Source: Chionis minor
Lineage: Eukaryota; Chordata; Aves; Charadriiformes; Chionididae
Direction of reading: 5' to 3'
Assembly: GCA_013398295.1 (NCBI GenBank)
Contig: VZSF01008903.1
Location: 124,001 to 188,000, forward strand
DNA: 64,000 bases
Made by a program: the position numbers and the translations under genes. Shown piece by piece: positions 21,691 to 34,849 of the stretch. The notes below the pieces were generated by a model. That model worked only from the letters and a program-made list of their open reading frames with translations. It was not told where the DNA came from and did no database searches. Every line of letters begins with the position of its first letter. Position 1 is the stretch's first letter.

Positions 21691-21870
21691 GCCCTTGATG
21701 GTCCTTTTCTGTACATACTTGCCTAATGACTTTTCAAACCCATTTCTGCTTTAGGGCTCCACTGGCCCTGGCAGTGAGTTTCCCAATTGAATTAGGTGGT
21801 GTCTGAAAAAGTTCTTCCTGCATAAGGGGAGAGATAAAGTTATCTTGAATTTCATCTGTGGCTGGCATCA
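21691..21870 (-). mobile_element. Possible ancient CR1/L3-class LINE tail
   Basis: The block 'ggcagtgagtttcccaattgaattaggtggtgtctgaaaaagttcttcctgcat' (read in pieces around 21768-21820) follows the pattern of the 3' UTR of old CR1/L3 LINEs in antisense orientation (..gagttccacaggttaa..gtgtgaagaagtacttcct..). It is very decayed. A possible further piece with 'ggagaaactaaag' and 'caaagtcacgca' lies at 22185-22232. Confidence 0.4.
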
Positions 21871-24800
21871 ATCTGAACTCAAATCTTTCTTGAATCTCTG
21901 CGAGGAAGCGCAGTCACTGCCTGGCCAAAGGCTGGTGTGTGGCAGGGTCCTGGTGCCCAAGGGATCCACAAAGGAGCTTTTGGTTTCCCCAGGGTCGTCT
22001 ATCTCCATAGGGTACAGCGGCTTCCTAAAACTCTCCCTAATTCTGGACAAGTGTCTTCCTATTAGGACCATCCCAAAGAACTGCACTTTCAGGCTTCTTA
22101 AGCTTTCTTGTCACCACCAGGTTCCTTCTAAATCTTTTTCCATCCACTGATCTAAAGGGACAGAAGATTCTATTTTCTTCCAGAAATGGAGAAACTAAAG
22201 CGATGAGCTTACATTTTTCAAAGTCACGCATCAAAAGAAGAGCTTGTATGTCCCTAATAAGACATGAAAAGAAAGCCAGCCCTTTCTAGAGGCTGGTATC
22301 CTCAGTCCATTTTCAGCTGGAGATGGGACAGCTCTGTCACATCAGGCTGGTTATAGACTGGGACAGACTGGACAATGCCAGCATGGCTTTCCAAGCTTTC
22401 CACCAGGCTTGTATCAAAGCAAAAAATTACTCACAGGTGTTTCAAATCCCGGTCTCAGCCTTCGCAGTCAGAGATGTTTGTCCGTTTGTCCAAACAACTC
22501 TGTCCCTTTCCCACTGGAAATTTCCAAAGGAGACTTCATCACCGGGAAGCCTACATGCAATACAAACTATATCAATATTTGGCCATAAACATAGTTTTAG
22601 TATTGAATGGTGATTCTTTGTTTTATCCGTGCTCTCTCCACACACCCCAGGTGGTGACAATGTTCCTTCAGGTGGTTTCTGAAGTAGATGGCAAGAGAGG
22701 GAGGACTGGGGAAAATAAAAAGAAAAAGTTCCTAACAACAAAAGGGATCAGCAAACACCTCCGTTCTCCTGATGTTAAACACTGCTGACACAGACCCTGC
22801 ACTGCACAAATCTGTAGCTTCCCTTAAATTAGCAATTCCACAGACACAGTAGGAGCTTGCATAAGAATTGTCCATAAAGGGAAGAGAGTCACAATATCAG
22901 CCTAGCATGAAACCCTGGTTTCTGCTTTTTAATTAAGATTTCAAGCTTGTGTCTCCCCTGAGGTGCTGCGGAAGGTTTTTGCCAGATACAATAAGCAGCC
23001 GGGGTCCCTCTCAGCAAATTGGCTTTTCATAGGATCCTAGCTCTGCTCACGTACCCTTTAGTGCCAAATTCTCAGTGCCAAATTTGGGGTAGAGCATCCA
23101 CAAGAAGGCAAAGCCCAGAAGTTGGGCACTGGGTCCCACCCTTGCAGGCTCGGGTCCTCTCATGGCTCTCCTTTCTTGGCAAGGTCTTGCAGGTGATGCA
23201 TGGAAGACACGGGACGTGAGTTTTGGTACACATCACTCTCAGTATTAAACAGAAACACAGTAACTCTTAGGATGACATTTCTAGTGCCAATACCTGTGTT
23301 TGTATATTTTAAAAAGCATTCTCCACGCTCCCATGTTCTTTCAGTGTTCTCTTGGAGCTTCTCTTTCCCTAGCTGCTCCTGCCTGCCGTGCAGCCCTGCA
23401 GCTGGGAAGTGAAGTCAAAGAGACATGAATAGCCAATCAAGTTCTCTTCCAGCATTAAAGGCAGACGCTGGCATTTGCCTTTGTCCTGGTCCATCCCTCC
23501 ATCACAACCCTATTCCCCTACCTGTGGTTTCAGAGCAGAGCCCAGTGCATCAGAAACACCTCAAAGATGAAGCAGTAGCAAAACCAGGGCTCCCTGAGTT
23601 GTGCCAGAGTAACCCCGCAGGCACAGGGGTTGCAACCAGAAATCCCTGCCTCCCTCCCTCTTACATCACTGCCAATTTGGGCTTCATTTAGGAGGAAACA
23701 GAGACACCGCGGGTACCCCAGCGCAGCTCTCAGCTCTCCCCTGGCTATTGCGGCTTCAGAGGTGTCAGGATGCAGCGCTGTGTGTATCCGTCATCCCTGT
23801 TAATGCCGCCCCTCCAATGGCAAACCTTTCCTGAGCAAACACGAGCTCGTACCCGGCAAACACCACGTCTTCCCCTGCCCGTCGCTGCCTCCCCACAGGC
23901 AATGCCAGATCCAGCCCAGGTGACACCTCAGAGCAGGGACTTCCCAGCATTTCCACAGGGGCAGCTGAAGGAGGTCCCCTTTGGAAACTTCTAGATGTCA
24001 CCTGCAACGTAAAGGGAGGGGTACACCACTGAACAACACATCCCACCACTGGTTGTCACCATATAGAGGGGACATCGCCAAAGATTGCACTGGAAGCACC
24101 TCTAAAGGTTTCACAATCACTCCTGTAAAGCATTTAATGCGCAATAAAAATGGTAAGTTAGTTATCAAGAGCTGGTGTGGAGAAGGAAGCTAATGCCTTG
24201 CCCTATAGACGTTCATAAAATATTAAATAACTTTAAAAAGAGGAGGGAAAGGACGCAGCTCGATAGACCGCTGTTATAAGCAGGTTCTCTTTGCCAAGAA
24301 GCCAGTGAAATGCAGGATTTCTTTAGGACTCATTAACTCCCATGCCAGTGTTAATGGTCCTGTGGCCGTTCATTCCTCTTCCTCCACACCGCGCAAACAG
24401 CTTTATTTAGAAGCTGAGATTGGAGCCCAGCTCCGCGAATAACATTTGCCTGGATGTAATTAGGCATCAGCAGAGCAAAACTCCCCAGCCAAGGGAGAGT
24501 GGAAATCCAGGTCAGGCAGTTCTCTGCCCACAGCTACCTCCACCCAGCTTGAAAATAAATGAATTTGGGGAATTTGATGCCGTGGCGTGGACTTCTCAAG
24601 TCCCCGTGTTTAACTGGGGGATGGAGGTAAACTCCATAGAAAGTTTCTTTGGCAGAAATGGGTTGGCTGCCCTTGGTGGTGAGCTGGGAGCTTTCGTGCC
24701 CACCTTGCCAGGGGGATGGACCAACTCAAGCCAGAGTCACCCAAGGAAGAGCTGCCCACCTCCTCATCCCATCCTCCTGAGGGATTGGTGCTGGGACTTG

Positions 24801-27467
24801 TTTGGGCAGTGCTTTTCCCCCACCATTTCCAGGTGCAGAGGTTAGACCAGGCACCGGTGGGCAGCTCTAGGCAGGAAGGGTGACCACAGAGCACCTGCCT
24901 TCAAGAAATGGGTGGAGAACAGGCGATTTCCAGGCTGGTGTGGAAGAAGCTCCCGCGGGAGCAGTCGGGAGCCAGGAGCAATGCCGCGTCTCTCGCCGCT
25001 GTACCCAATCTGTCGAGTCTGGGCAGTACAAGGGAGCGAGTCAGCGCATCGTCAGAGCGACTCGCAGACACGAGGTGACAAAAATCCCAAACTGATGTTT
25101 TGACATCTGCTTGTCCCGAACGAGAACAGAAAATTCAAGACACACGGGAGAAAAAAAAAAATGGCAGAACTGGAATCCCATGCAATTACCATTCAGATAC
25201 GTCAAAACAGCGCATTTTTGGCACAGCAAGACATCAACCTGCCTCTGCCCACGCTGCCATTCAGCCCAGAAAAGCTGTGGGATGGGCACCAAGGCTGGGC
25301 TGGCAGCCTGAGATCCCAAGGGAAAAATAGTCCATCGGGATCCTCAAGGCAAAGAGGAGGTTGTGGTCTTGAGCATCTCCCTTGGGGCACACTAAATACC
25401 TGCGTTCTCCTTTGGCTGCAATGCAAATAATAAGGAAAAAATGACTTTGATAGGAGTAAAATCTATTTTTTAGACTGAAAAAAATCTTTTTTTCAATATA
25501 TATGCATGCATGTGTTTTAGTGAAAAGGTACTGAATGTCAAAAAAAAAAAATCGTCCTTCTGAATTAAATGCTCATTTCATTTTAAAAATGTTGAAAGGC
25601 AGAACGCCAAGTGTTGTTCAGGGGTTTCTTTGTTCATTGTCACAATTCAACATGGATTTGCAAAATACTTTGACTAAATCCATTCTGATTTTTCTGTCAG
25701 AAACATTCCAGGTGACAATTTTAACCCAGAAAGCTCCACTTGTGGCAACTCAGACAAAACAGTTTAATATCAGCCTGGAGGGAAGTATTTCATTCTTACT
25801 TTCCAGAAGAAAAGAAATGAACACTTCCAACAAAATTGACCTTTACAGGGGGAGATATTTTTCCAGAAATCTCAATTTTTTACAGAAACCCGGTAGAACA
25901 AGGATGTTTTCATGGAAAAATCTCAGTCAAAGCCAATGTATCCCATGACCTCACTTAAAGCTTGCCCTCCCCAGACTAAAGCATCTGGTTTAAAGTGCCG
26001 GACCAGCATTTCCAAACGCAGGCAACGAGGTGAACACACAAATTTGCAGACTCTCCGGCTCCAGAAATCTGGAGGTAGCATTCAGCTGTCGGTACCCAAG
26101 CGGGGCCTCAGGAGCTGAAGCCAAAGGGCTGGTATAATCCAGCATGTGTTTCCTGACATTGATGGAGTGACGTTAATTTATAGCAGCTGAGAGCCTGGCC
26201 CGCAGCCCTTCCCCGTGCTCCTCACCACGCTGAGCGCTGGCCCTGGTAGATCTTGTGCTGTCCCCTCCATATGTCCCTTTCTGGCTCTGAGAGGGGTTAT
26301 TTGCTCAGATAGGATGGAAGGAGAGATGTAAACATCTCTGCCAGCCGCAGCTTTCACAGCAGGGAGGACCATCTCCCAGCTACGCAGAAGCACCGCAGCC
26401 CATCCCCCCTGTAAAAAGGCTGAGAGCTGATTTGCCACCACCAAACCCCCTTTTCCAGGACACCCATCCTGAACTCACCCCTCCGGAGCAATAACCACCT
26501 TTTTATCCTTGAATTCTTCTGAGAAGACAAGACCGGCTGTTGCCCTCCAACCTCAGCGGGTCAGATCTGCTCCACCGGTCCCCAAAAACCGTCCTGCGCT
26601 GGGGCAAGATGTGCTCCTTTCCTGCAGGACCTCAAGGTGATGAGACCCAAGGAACCCAGAGCTCTTAGTAGGGGGACTCAGGGCTGCCTTTCACACTGCT
26701 GGCTTTACTTGGCTTATATTAACTCCTTATTGAGGTTTAGAATCTTTTTCTTTTCTTTCTTTTCTTTTCCCGCTGCTCAAATTTTTCTCCTTCACATTGG
26801 AAAAGCTAGACTAGACTTGTCCTTTCTCCGCAAGTCTGTTTTGGTTCATCTCATTCCTGGACGCAGCCCAGGTCTCTGTGGGGTGGAGGGAAGGGGGATT
26901 CTCAGCTGAGGTGTCTGCATTAAAGGAAATCCCATACCACAGAGAGAGCTGGTGCTCATAGGGCGTTATTGAATCCTCTGTGGAGATGTTTTTGCTTGGC
27001 ATAAACGTGCATTTTTGGACTGGCAAAGCAGGAGCGTTTCCAAGCTCACTGTGCGGATAAAGGGGGCTCTAGCCAAGTGAAGTAAATTAGAGCAGACCCT
27101 AAGCTGGCCTGATTACAACAGACTTGCCACCAGAACAGCGCTGGCTCAGGGATGAGGCGCCATCCAAATGATCTCCGACAGTGTTGGACTCACCTGAGCT
27201 TGACTCAGTCTTCCCAGGTTTGTATGATTTCATTGCACATCTTGGTGGAGAGGTCCATTGGTGGGAAACGGGGACTCCACATGCTCCAAACACAGCGAAA
27301 GTCGGAATGCAAAAACAAACGGACTTGCCAGGGTTGATTTGTGCTCTCAGCACAACCATAGAGTTCAGTTCCCCGGGCCACTGGGAGCCATCAGACTGGG
27401 AGCCAAACTTCACAGCTTGGCCTGTGTGCTGGGAGGAACCCACCTGCCAGTGTGCATCTCAGTCTCT

Positions 27468-27525
27468 TACAATTATTATTATTATGATCATCATTATCAG
27501 CATCATTATCATTATTATTAGTACT
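27468..27525 (+). repeat. ATT/ATC microsatellite-like tract
   Basis: Imperfect trinucleotide repeat of ATT, ATC and ATG units (attattattattatgatcat..attatcattattatta). It is interrupted and probably ageing. Confidence 0.8.
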
Positions 27526-27578
27526 ATGACAACTGTATCAGCTAGAAATCCAGGCATGGCCCTGCAGCAATGCACTGT

Positions 27579-27596
27579 AAAAAAAAAAAAAAAAAA
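27579..27596 (+). repeat. Poly(A) tract, 18 A
   Basis: An uninterrupted run of 18 A without a recognisable retroelement upstream. Confidence 0.85.
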
Positions 27597-28520
27597 CCTA
27601 CAAAAATATGAATGGTCCTTCCAGAAAGGGTATACATTTTTCTTGGCTAATGGCCCATCCCATGATTTGGGTTGAGCCAAATCCTAAATTCTAAGAAAAT
27701 CTCTGGCATCCCCCTTCTGTTTGAAGGGAAACTGCCAACACGTCTCACCAATAATCGTCTGAATCTAAGGAGAGACATTCAAATTTATGATGGGAGGCAG
27801 ACAGCCAAGTCCCATTGATCTTCAATGAAAATCCTTCAGTGAAAAATCCCTCATCCCCCGTCACTGGTGCGAAGAACCGGGCTTTGCCTGCTCAGCCTGT
27901 TTTGTTCTACGGCACTCATCATCATCGGGGCTGAATTCCTATTGCTATCCTATTATTACTGCTGATTAAGCGGGGTGGAAGAGGAAATTAGGCGATTCCT
28001 GTGTACTCTTAGGTTTGCAGCGATGTGCTTTAACAAGCTCTGTTTAACCCATTTGTTACCTTCAAAATGAAGTTTCCTGGGAGGACTTTCACCTCTGGAC
28101 TGTAGCCTCCCCGTCCTCAACTTAGTCATTAGGCTCAGGCACATCACACGTGGGTCAGGGTAACGACCCCATCGCTATTTAAAGCCAGCCCAATAAATCC
28201 CTAAATGACTTTCTAACAGTGCAGTAAACTCCTCAGAACATAATCAATGCACATTAACCAAGCTCTGGGAAGCCAAAAAGTTCATGAGGGGGTAAAGCAC
28301 ATACCATGAATCTTTCCCATGTTGCTGTATTGGGCAGGAACCTCCAGTTCCCTCACTGCATTTGACATATACAGATGGGAAGCGCCATCTAAAGCTATTC
28401 ATCGGCTAGCCTGGGGTTTTCAAAGAGGACTATTGGGGCAGAAAGGTCTAGGTCTGATTTTTTAAAGGTATATAAATGCCTTAACATTCAGGTGCACAGA
28501 AAAAGGGAATTTCACATATG

Positions 28521-28715
28521 TCAGAACATCACAAAATAATTTTGGGTTGAAGGGACCTCTGGAAGTCTCTAATCTGGCCTCCTTCTCAGAGGAACATCAG
28601 CCAGCTTCAACATTAGCTCAGGACCTTGCCCAGTCAACTTCTGGGTATCTCCAGGGATGGCAGCTCCACCACCTCTCTCAGGGCCTGCCCCAAAGCTGCA
28701 CAACCCTGCTGGCAA
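28521..28715 (-). mobile_element. Old, diverged CR1 LINE tail
   Basis: It carries 'tcagaacatcacaaaataattttgggttgaagggacctctgg' (in pieces), 'tctaatctgg', 'gggtatctccagggatggcagctccaccacctctctcaggg', in the order of a CR1 3' UTR read on the minus strand. Only a trace of the octamer end remains. Divergence is clearly greater than in the other CR1 copies here, so this insertion is older. Confidence 0.8.
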
Positions 28716-29289
28716 GAGACCTTGGTACTAGGCAGCTTTAGGAGCTTCATGACATACAATGGCATTCCAAGGATGCCCATTCCCCCACTGAGAGCTCGTG
28801 CTTAGTCCTCTCCATCTCCTGGGGCTCGAACCACCAGAGGACATGCTGCTGCATGACATGCCAGGCAAGAAGATACCTAAAAAATACACTTGCCTTTTTT
28901 TCCTCTGTGTTAGCAAAATTTCTAAACTCTAAACTCATTCTATTACTTTTACACCTTAAGCGGAAAATGGGCCCTTCTCTCAAACCTAGATTTTGGATGA
29001 GTTTCATTCACTCTAAACTGAGCACAAGTTAAGCATCTAAATCAAAGTTATGTATCTTCAGCTCTCTCCATAATCCTTACGGAGAAAATTAAAAAAAAAA
29101 AAAAAATCAAAACCAACAAATTATCTCATGCTGCCGTCAGCTCTAAGGTAAACACTGGGCTTGGGAACGAGCTCAGACCTGAAAACGTGTCGGTGTTTCG
29201 GGTTAGGCCAGACAAGTCCTGCCCCTGGACCACCGTCAAGCCCCAAGCTCCAACCAGGATCTCGAGTCATGTCATTACCAGCGTTGTTA
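28716..29289. other. Unique non-coding sequence with a poly(A) run
   Basis: No gene was recognised. A run of 16 A occupies 29091-29106. Confidence 0.4.
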
Positions 29290-29505
29290 CAGGATCTAGA
29301 GGTCCTGATTAGATTGGGCGCCCTGTTGTGCTAGGAGCTGCACACAGACACGGAGCCAAGACCCGGCCCAAAAAAGACTGCAATAAAAATAGACAAGACA
29401 GACGGAGGCACAGATTTACAGAAAGTCCCACAGCAGGTCGGAAGCAGAGTTGAAATGAGAGCGCAGGCAAGTAGCAGGTCCGAGATCCCTCAATTAATGC
29501 TTTTT
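29290..29505. repeat. Ancient amniote interspersed repeat (MIR/L3-like)
   Basis: The segment reads 'gcgccctgttgtgctaggagctgcacacagacac', 'aatagacaagacagac', 'ggaggcacagatttacag', 'gtcccacagcaggtcgg' and 'agcagagttgaaatg'. This is the order of a well-known old repeat of sauropsid genomes (gccccattgtgctaggtgctg .. aatagacaagacagac .. gaggcacagag .. cacagcaggtcagtggcagagc, quoted in pieces). It is in the same orientation as the fragment at 14.43-14.64 kb. The family name is uncertain. Confidence 0.7.
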
Positions 29506-29795
29506 CTTTGGCACTAAGGCACAAACCATACATTTCAAATTGCTTTAGCCCAGATGCTCTGGCCACTTCGAATTCAGAGCCCAGAAAGCTGCAAAGCCTA
29601 TTTCAGAGAGAGCTGGTACAGACCCATCATGCTACAGCCCCAAATTGCTTCTCCCAAGACCCACAATTCATTAATGTCCCCAGTTTTCCGTCTCCAGTGA
29701 CAATTTTCTCTGCAGCTGGGCATCCTCTCCAACACCTGCAGCTTTCCCCGGGCCTCGACTTATCACTCTAACCTTTCCCCAAACCCGCCTTCCTT
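29506..29795. other. Unique non-coding sequence
   Basis: Nothing was recognised. A plus-strand open frame of 87 codons has no family resemblance. Confidence 0.35.
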
Positions 29796-30012
29796 TGGAA
29801 TTAAGATGTGTTGCCATTGCATCGTTACTAGCAACAGCAGACAGTATTACTGATAGATGTCATTAATTATTAGACCAATCACGCCAAGTATGCTTTGTGT
29901 TCATTATTACAGTGCTCTGTTTGTGTTAATATAACACTTACAAATAGCATTAATAGAAATTGCATCAATAATAATACCACAGTTGTGAAATGTTTATACA
30001 GCATCCATCTGC
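29796..30012. promoter_or_regulatory. Candidate conserved enhancer-like block with RFX-type site
   Basis: This is an AT-rich, repeat-free block. Positions 29824-29835 read GTTACTAGCAAC, an X-box-like palindrome for RFX factors (GTTRCC..RGYAAC, one mismatch, no spacer). A further half site GTTGCCAT lies at 29810-29817. Downstream come 'gatagatgtcattaattattagaccaatcac', read in pieces, with TAAT cores and a CCAAT box, and 'gtgttaatataacac', an inverted repeat. The composition and site clustering suggest regulatory DNA. Function is inferred only. Confidence 0.35.
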
Positions 30013-33000
30013 TCGGAGATCCACTGCGACAGATAACGCCACCACCATCTGGGTGCCTTTGGCTCCCACTTATCGGCAAGGCAAAGCCGGCAGCCGGCTC
30101 CATCCTGGGAGCTCCCACTGGTTCTGACTCGCCAGCAGCCATAAATCACCGCTTCCTGGAGAGGAAGATGGGAACCCACAGGCAAAACTGGGGAACACCA
30201 AGACATAAAGGACGAGAGCTTCCTGCTGCAGCGTGCAAAGAGGCCCGGAGAGGGAAATCTGCAAAACCACAGCGAAATGAGGAGAGACCCATCACTGCGA
30301 AAGCACGGCTGCGTTCCGAGCAGTTACGCATTTAGTTTCCATTGCTTTTAAAAGCAGCCCTCGCGTGGGTTTGGGAAAGGAATCCCTCTTTTCCTGGGCC
30401 GGTGGGTCCTGCACTAATGAGTCCCTCACGTGGCAAACACAGCACCCCACTGGATGCCGTTATCCAGGCTGTGTTTAATGCCTGGAAAACATGCCGTGAT
30501 GTAGACACCTCACCTGCCTCTGGGCAGGTTTCCTCCTTCCATCACTTTCTCAGCCCCACTGCAGAAAGAAGAGCAGGGCAAGGGGGGTTCATTCCTCCCC
30601 AGCCAGCGCTGGCGGGAGCAGGGGGGGACAGGTTTGATGACAAATCCTGCATCCCTGCAAGGAATCCACCCGCACAAAACAGGGAGTTGCTGAACTGGCC
30701 ATGAGCGTGGCTGTCTATGGGAGCACACACGAGTGTGCCAAGTGCCTGGTGGAAATGGGTACAACCACTTGAAAACTGGATCTTGTTCAAGTGTCTCCCT
30801 TTTTAATTTACCTCTGTGACCAAAGCAAGAGCTTGAAGGTGAAAGGAAGAACGCCGAGGCCATGTTCTCCCATCAAAGGAAACCCACGGCAGCAACCTGT
30901 TGGAAGAAGCCACTGAAGGTGCAGCAGTAACGTCCTGGCTGGGGACTTTTGGTCTTGGTCGCCATCTCACGAGCAGGATTTCAACCCAGGTCTTCCTCAG
31001 GAGATCTCCCAAGAAAGCAAGTCTGAAAAACACGGCTCTCGGGAGCAATGTGTCAAAAGATTAATGTTCACTCTGGCTTCTCATCAACCCCCGAACACCC
31101 CCGGAGGAAGGTTCTTTTCCAGAATTCAGCACTTCTGCTCCTGCTGTAGCTGTGCAGAGCTGTGTCAAAATGAAAAGAAACTTGCAGAGAAAAAGAAACA
31201 TGGGCAGATTCAGGCTCCTCAGGCAGGATGGACAATATGGCAGCAAATTAAGGCTACCAGGAGGTTCAGGATCTCCATACTGGCTTGCACGTAGCCTTGG
31301 AAATTTCTGATTTCCTTCAAACATTGAGGTCCCCAAGCAATACACTGATTCCATGCACTAATTCCCCCAGCTAGGAAGCAGGAACAATGCTGTCTATTTG
31401 CCATTAGGAAGCCCTCTGCTCTACCCGCGCACATCCTTCCAACAGCACTTGCAATTTTTGAAGATTCACTTTTATGTGCTGTAGCCAAGCCAACCGAAAA
31501 AGGCCGGATTGCTGGAAAACTCCCAGCCCCTGGCAGCTGGAGACACAATTCATGGCAGGCTGGGCACCCACTTTTGATAATCTTGACCTAGAGAGAGCAA
31601 TACCCCAGCAAATGTCAAGCAGGGCCTTTGTGCCAGGCGGAAAGAGATGGTTTCGGCATCCGGAGCTCTGTGGGATTTGCCCATGGAGAAACCTAAAGCA
31701 AAACAGTTCTATTCCAACATAGACAATGAGCTACTTCAGCAAAGACAGCAGGAATCAGAACCTGAAACCTTATATTTAAAAACCTCACGTGAATTCTTTT
31801 TAGAAGACCCTCTTTAGGGTTTTTTTTACAAGTTTTTGGGGCTTCCACAAGAATTCCTGGTTTAAGTCCAAAAAGACTCTTCCTTGTCTGGTTAGTAACA
31901 GGATTTGAAGGTAAAAGACTTCATTCCAAGACAAATATCTTTCAAGTATTCGCATCAAACAAGGAAAAATATCCAGGCAATCTGGCATTTTTCTCTATAG
32001 AATAGAACAGTTTTGACCACACCATCTTTTTTCCGGTGGGAATATCTTTCTTCTGAAAGCATGTCTCGTTCTCTCAGCCGTGTTCCAAAACGCAGCACGT
32101 TCAGGAAAAGCAGCAAGACCCAGCTCGTCCCCCCTCACCAGCCACACAAAGGTTCTCCGGCTAAAATCAGGTGAAATAATGACACATGTAAAGAAAGGAA
32201 AAAAGTTTCAAATAAACTCTTCTTTTTTGCGCTCCACCCAGCTCAACTGCAAGCTCTTCAAAGTTTCCCCTCGCATTGAGTTGAGTCATTAGCCTTCAGA
32301 TAAGTGATGCTTGAGCCTTTGATTAAAATTACCAGGGAGCGTCTCTGCATGATTAAAGAGAGATAACACAATAAAAGGAAGAGGACTTTACACCATTATT
32401 AAGGCAAATAAGTGCAATTCCCAACCTGAGAGCTGCATCAACTTGTCTAATGTAATAAATGCTTCCCCTGTTGGAAACGTGTCAAATTAGACTTCAAGAT
32501 GTCAGCCTTCAGTTTTCAAAGGTCTGGGAGCTTTACGGGGCACCATGTGACTGCAAGCCTAATATGACGAAGAGCTGGAAGGTGACGCTGCCCCATCGAG
32601 CAGGGCATGGAGGGAGCGAGACGTGCTTGTTAGCAGCTGACAATCCACTTCCAAAAGGTGGGAGAGGGTGCAGACAGCGTGCAGATGCACGACGCCAGAA
32701 AAAGGAGCTTGGGAGGGTTCAAGGGGGGAATCTGGGATCCGGGAGAGGCAGGTTGGGTCCGCTCCCGTACAACTCGCACATGAGAAGGTTTGCCCAAGTT
32801 GGAGCCACCAGCTTGTGGGCTCCTTGCAGTGAACCTCTCTGGGGGCTTGGTCACACCTTTGTCTAGGGGAAAAGCATCATTTCCAATCTTGCCCAAAGAA
32901 GAATAGTTGTTCTGAAAGGGAAAAAAAAAAAAAAAAGTCATTTTTAGTCCAAAGAGAATGTCTAACCCAAGAATTTATTTCAGAAGAGCTACACGACCTG

Positions 33001-34830
33001 ACTCCCTGATGCACACAAGCCGTGAGTCTCCGCTCTCCTCCTGGAAGAAAGGATCATTCATTCCCTCCCCAGGCACGCTGTGGGGCCACACTCTCTATCT
33101 CAAGGAGTGAAGACGCTGCAGTGCTGCCAGCTTGTAAAAGTGCAGACAGATAGCTCACAGAAACATCCTATTTGTGGCTTAAAATATACTAGTTTATCAT
33201 GCAAATGATATGTCAACAGAATAGCTGTACTTGGCAATACTTCCCCAAGTAAATTAAGCAGTTAAACATGCCATGTGTAATATTAAGGAGGTTATGTGTT
33301 ACATATAACAAGCAGACGAAGCCAAGTTGTCAGGAAGCCAGGTTTCCTCAGAAATCTGAAAATCAACTCAAAGGAACCAAGGTGCGTGCCTCTTCCCACT
33401 CAAGGAGCACAGGGAGGGCAAGGTTCGGGAAAAGTGGGGTGGTGTTTCTGCTGAGACACCTCGGGGTGACGCGGTCCCGGCAGGGGCCCCACCAAGGCTT
33501 TATCCATGAGACGAACGGTCCAGCCTCAGCTCCCCGGTTGGCATTTCGAGAGCCAGTGCACGCCGAGGGCTTGCATTGTGCATTTTTCACAGCTTGAGCT
33601 CCATGCGTCTGGGAACTATTTGCAAGGGTAAAAATAATGCATGATCCAATCTTCTCAAGGCTTTTCGCTTCCTGGAGGGTGGAAATACCAGGCAGGGGAA
33701 AAGAAAAAAAAAAAAAAAAAAAAGAGGTCTTGGATTATTTCAGCTCCACAAATTGCTCCCTGAGGCAAGTAAGTGTTGTAAAAAACATACACAAATATTC
33801 AGATTCAAGTTTAACCAAATACCAGGACATTTGGATTTATTCAAGTGTCAGCAGCCCCCAAGCTTTCCTAGTTATTTCAGGCTCCCTTACATCAGCAAAG
33901 GTTTTCTGTTTCACAAAAACTCAAAGTCAAACCTGGGGGCTTACAGGGCCCGAAAGAGTCAAATAAAACCGTTCCCTGCCTGCCCCGTGAACCAGCTCAT
34001 TACACTCCAGCCCTCACGCTGCTCTCCAAAGAGAAAACGGCTCCTGTGATTTATGGAGAATCAAAGCTAAAATCCCTTTTGTTTACAGACGAACAGCAGT
34101 TCAGCTTTAGGGTGTTGTTTTAAAGGGATGTAATGGAGTGAGACATGGAGATGAATACTCCTCAGTCCCACCTTGCCATGCCCATCCCACTCACACCTCC
34201 TCTTTTCCGGCACCTCCAGCCTCTCCTAGGTCCCCTAACCCATTCAGCACCCAGTGTTTTCACAGACACCTTATTTTGAAGGAAAGATCTCAACTCACTT
34301 GTGCTCCAAATTTCAAGACTGCTGTGAGCCTTTAGGTGAATATTTTTCACACTTCCTAAAAAACATCCCTCTGCACACCCATGCACACATTCCATATTGT
34401 CTGCTTCCCCTTAGGGCCCCATGGGCCTGAAGAAATGATAAAATATTGGTAAAGTAGATGTTTCTTAAGCATTTTCTAGCAGTTCGCGACCCCGTTTAAA
34501 CCCCTGTGAGAAACACAGTACGATGCACCGCATAACCCTGAAAAAAAGAATGTTTTTGAGTTAATTGCTTCCAAAATATCCACTGATGGGAAATCCAGCA
34601 ATATCACCAAAAAATTTCCTTCACTTTTAAAAAATATCACCCTGCTCCTGGGCTGGGCTGCCCTGGTACAGCCGTCCAACCACTGATGCTTGTGCAGCTT
34701 TTCCCTGCCGCGTCGTGAAGCTCTCCAATACGACCGTTTCTCTTCCCTGCGGGTGTAATGGTGCCATCAGCCAGCTATTACCCTCTCTTTGCTAAATTAA
34801 GCAGATCACACTCCTTGATTTGCTCTCCAA
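30013..34830. other. Unique non-coding sequence with homopolymer tracts
   Basis: No gene or young retroelement was recognised over 4.8 kb. Poly(A) runs occupy 32921-32936 (16 A) and 33704-33723 (20 A). AT-rich blocks lie at 32270-32460 and 33170-33310. The plus frame at 32459-32866 (135 codons) resembles no family known to me. Confidence 0.4.
33704..33723 (+). repeat. Poly(A) tract, 20 A
   Basis: An uninterrupted run of 20 A after 'ggcaggggaaaag'. No upstream retrocopy is recognisable. Confidence 0.85.
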
Positions 34831-34849
34831 AAGGTGTGATTTCCTATTC

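Larger units (their letters stand above)
21871..28520. other. Unique non-coding sequence, no gene recognised
   Basis: A 6.6-kb stretch without a recognisable gene or young CR1. It holds AT-rich blocks at 22790-22960, 24120-24240 and 25430-25910. Simple repeats lie at about 26740-26775 (T/C-rich), 27468-27525 (ATT/ATC) and 27579-27596 (18 A). The plus frame over 25535-25948 is AT-rich and without family resemblance. A TA-rich ATATATATGCATGCATG stretch lies near 25496-25512. Confidence 0.4.

Noticed and set aside
28381..28396. CTCF site on the minus strand
   Set aside because: The 'gatggcgct' half fits, but the CCAC half is replaced by unrelated bases.
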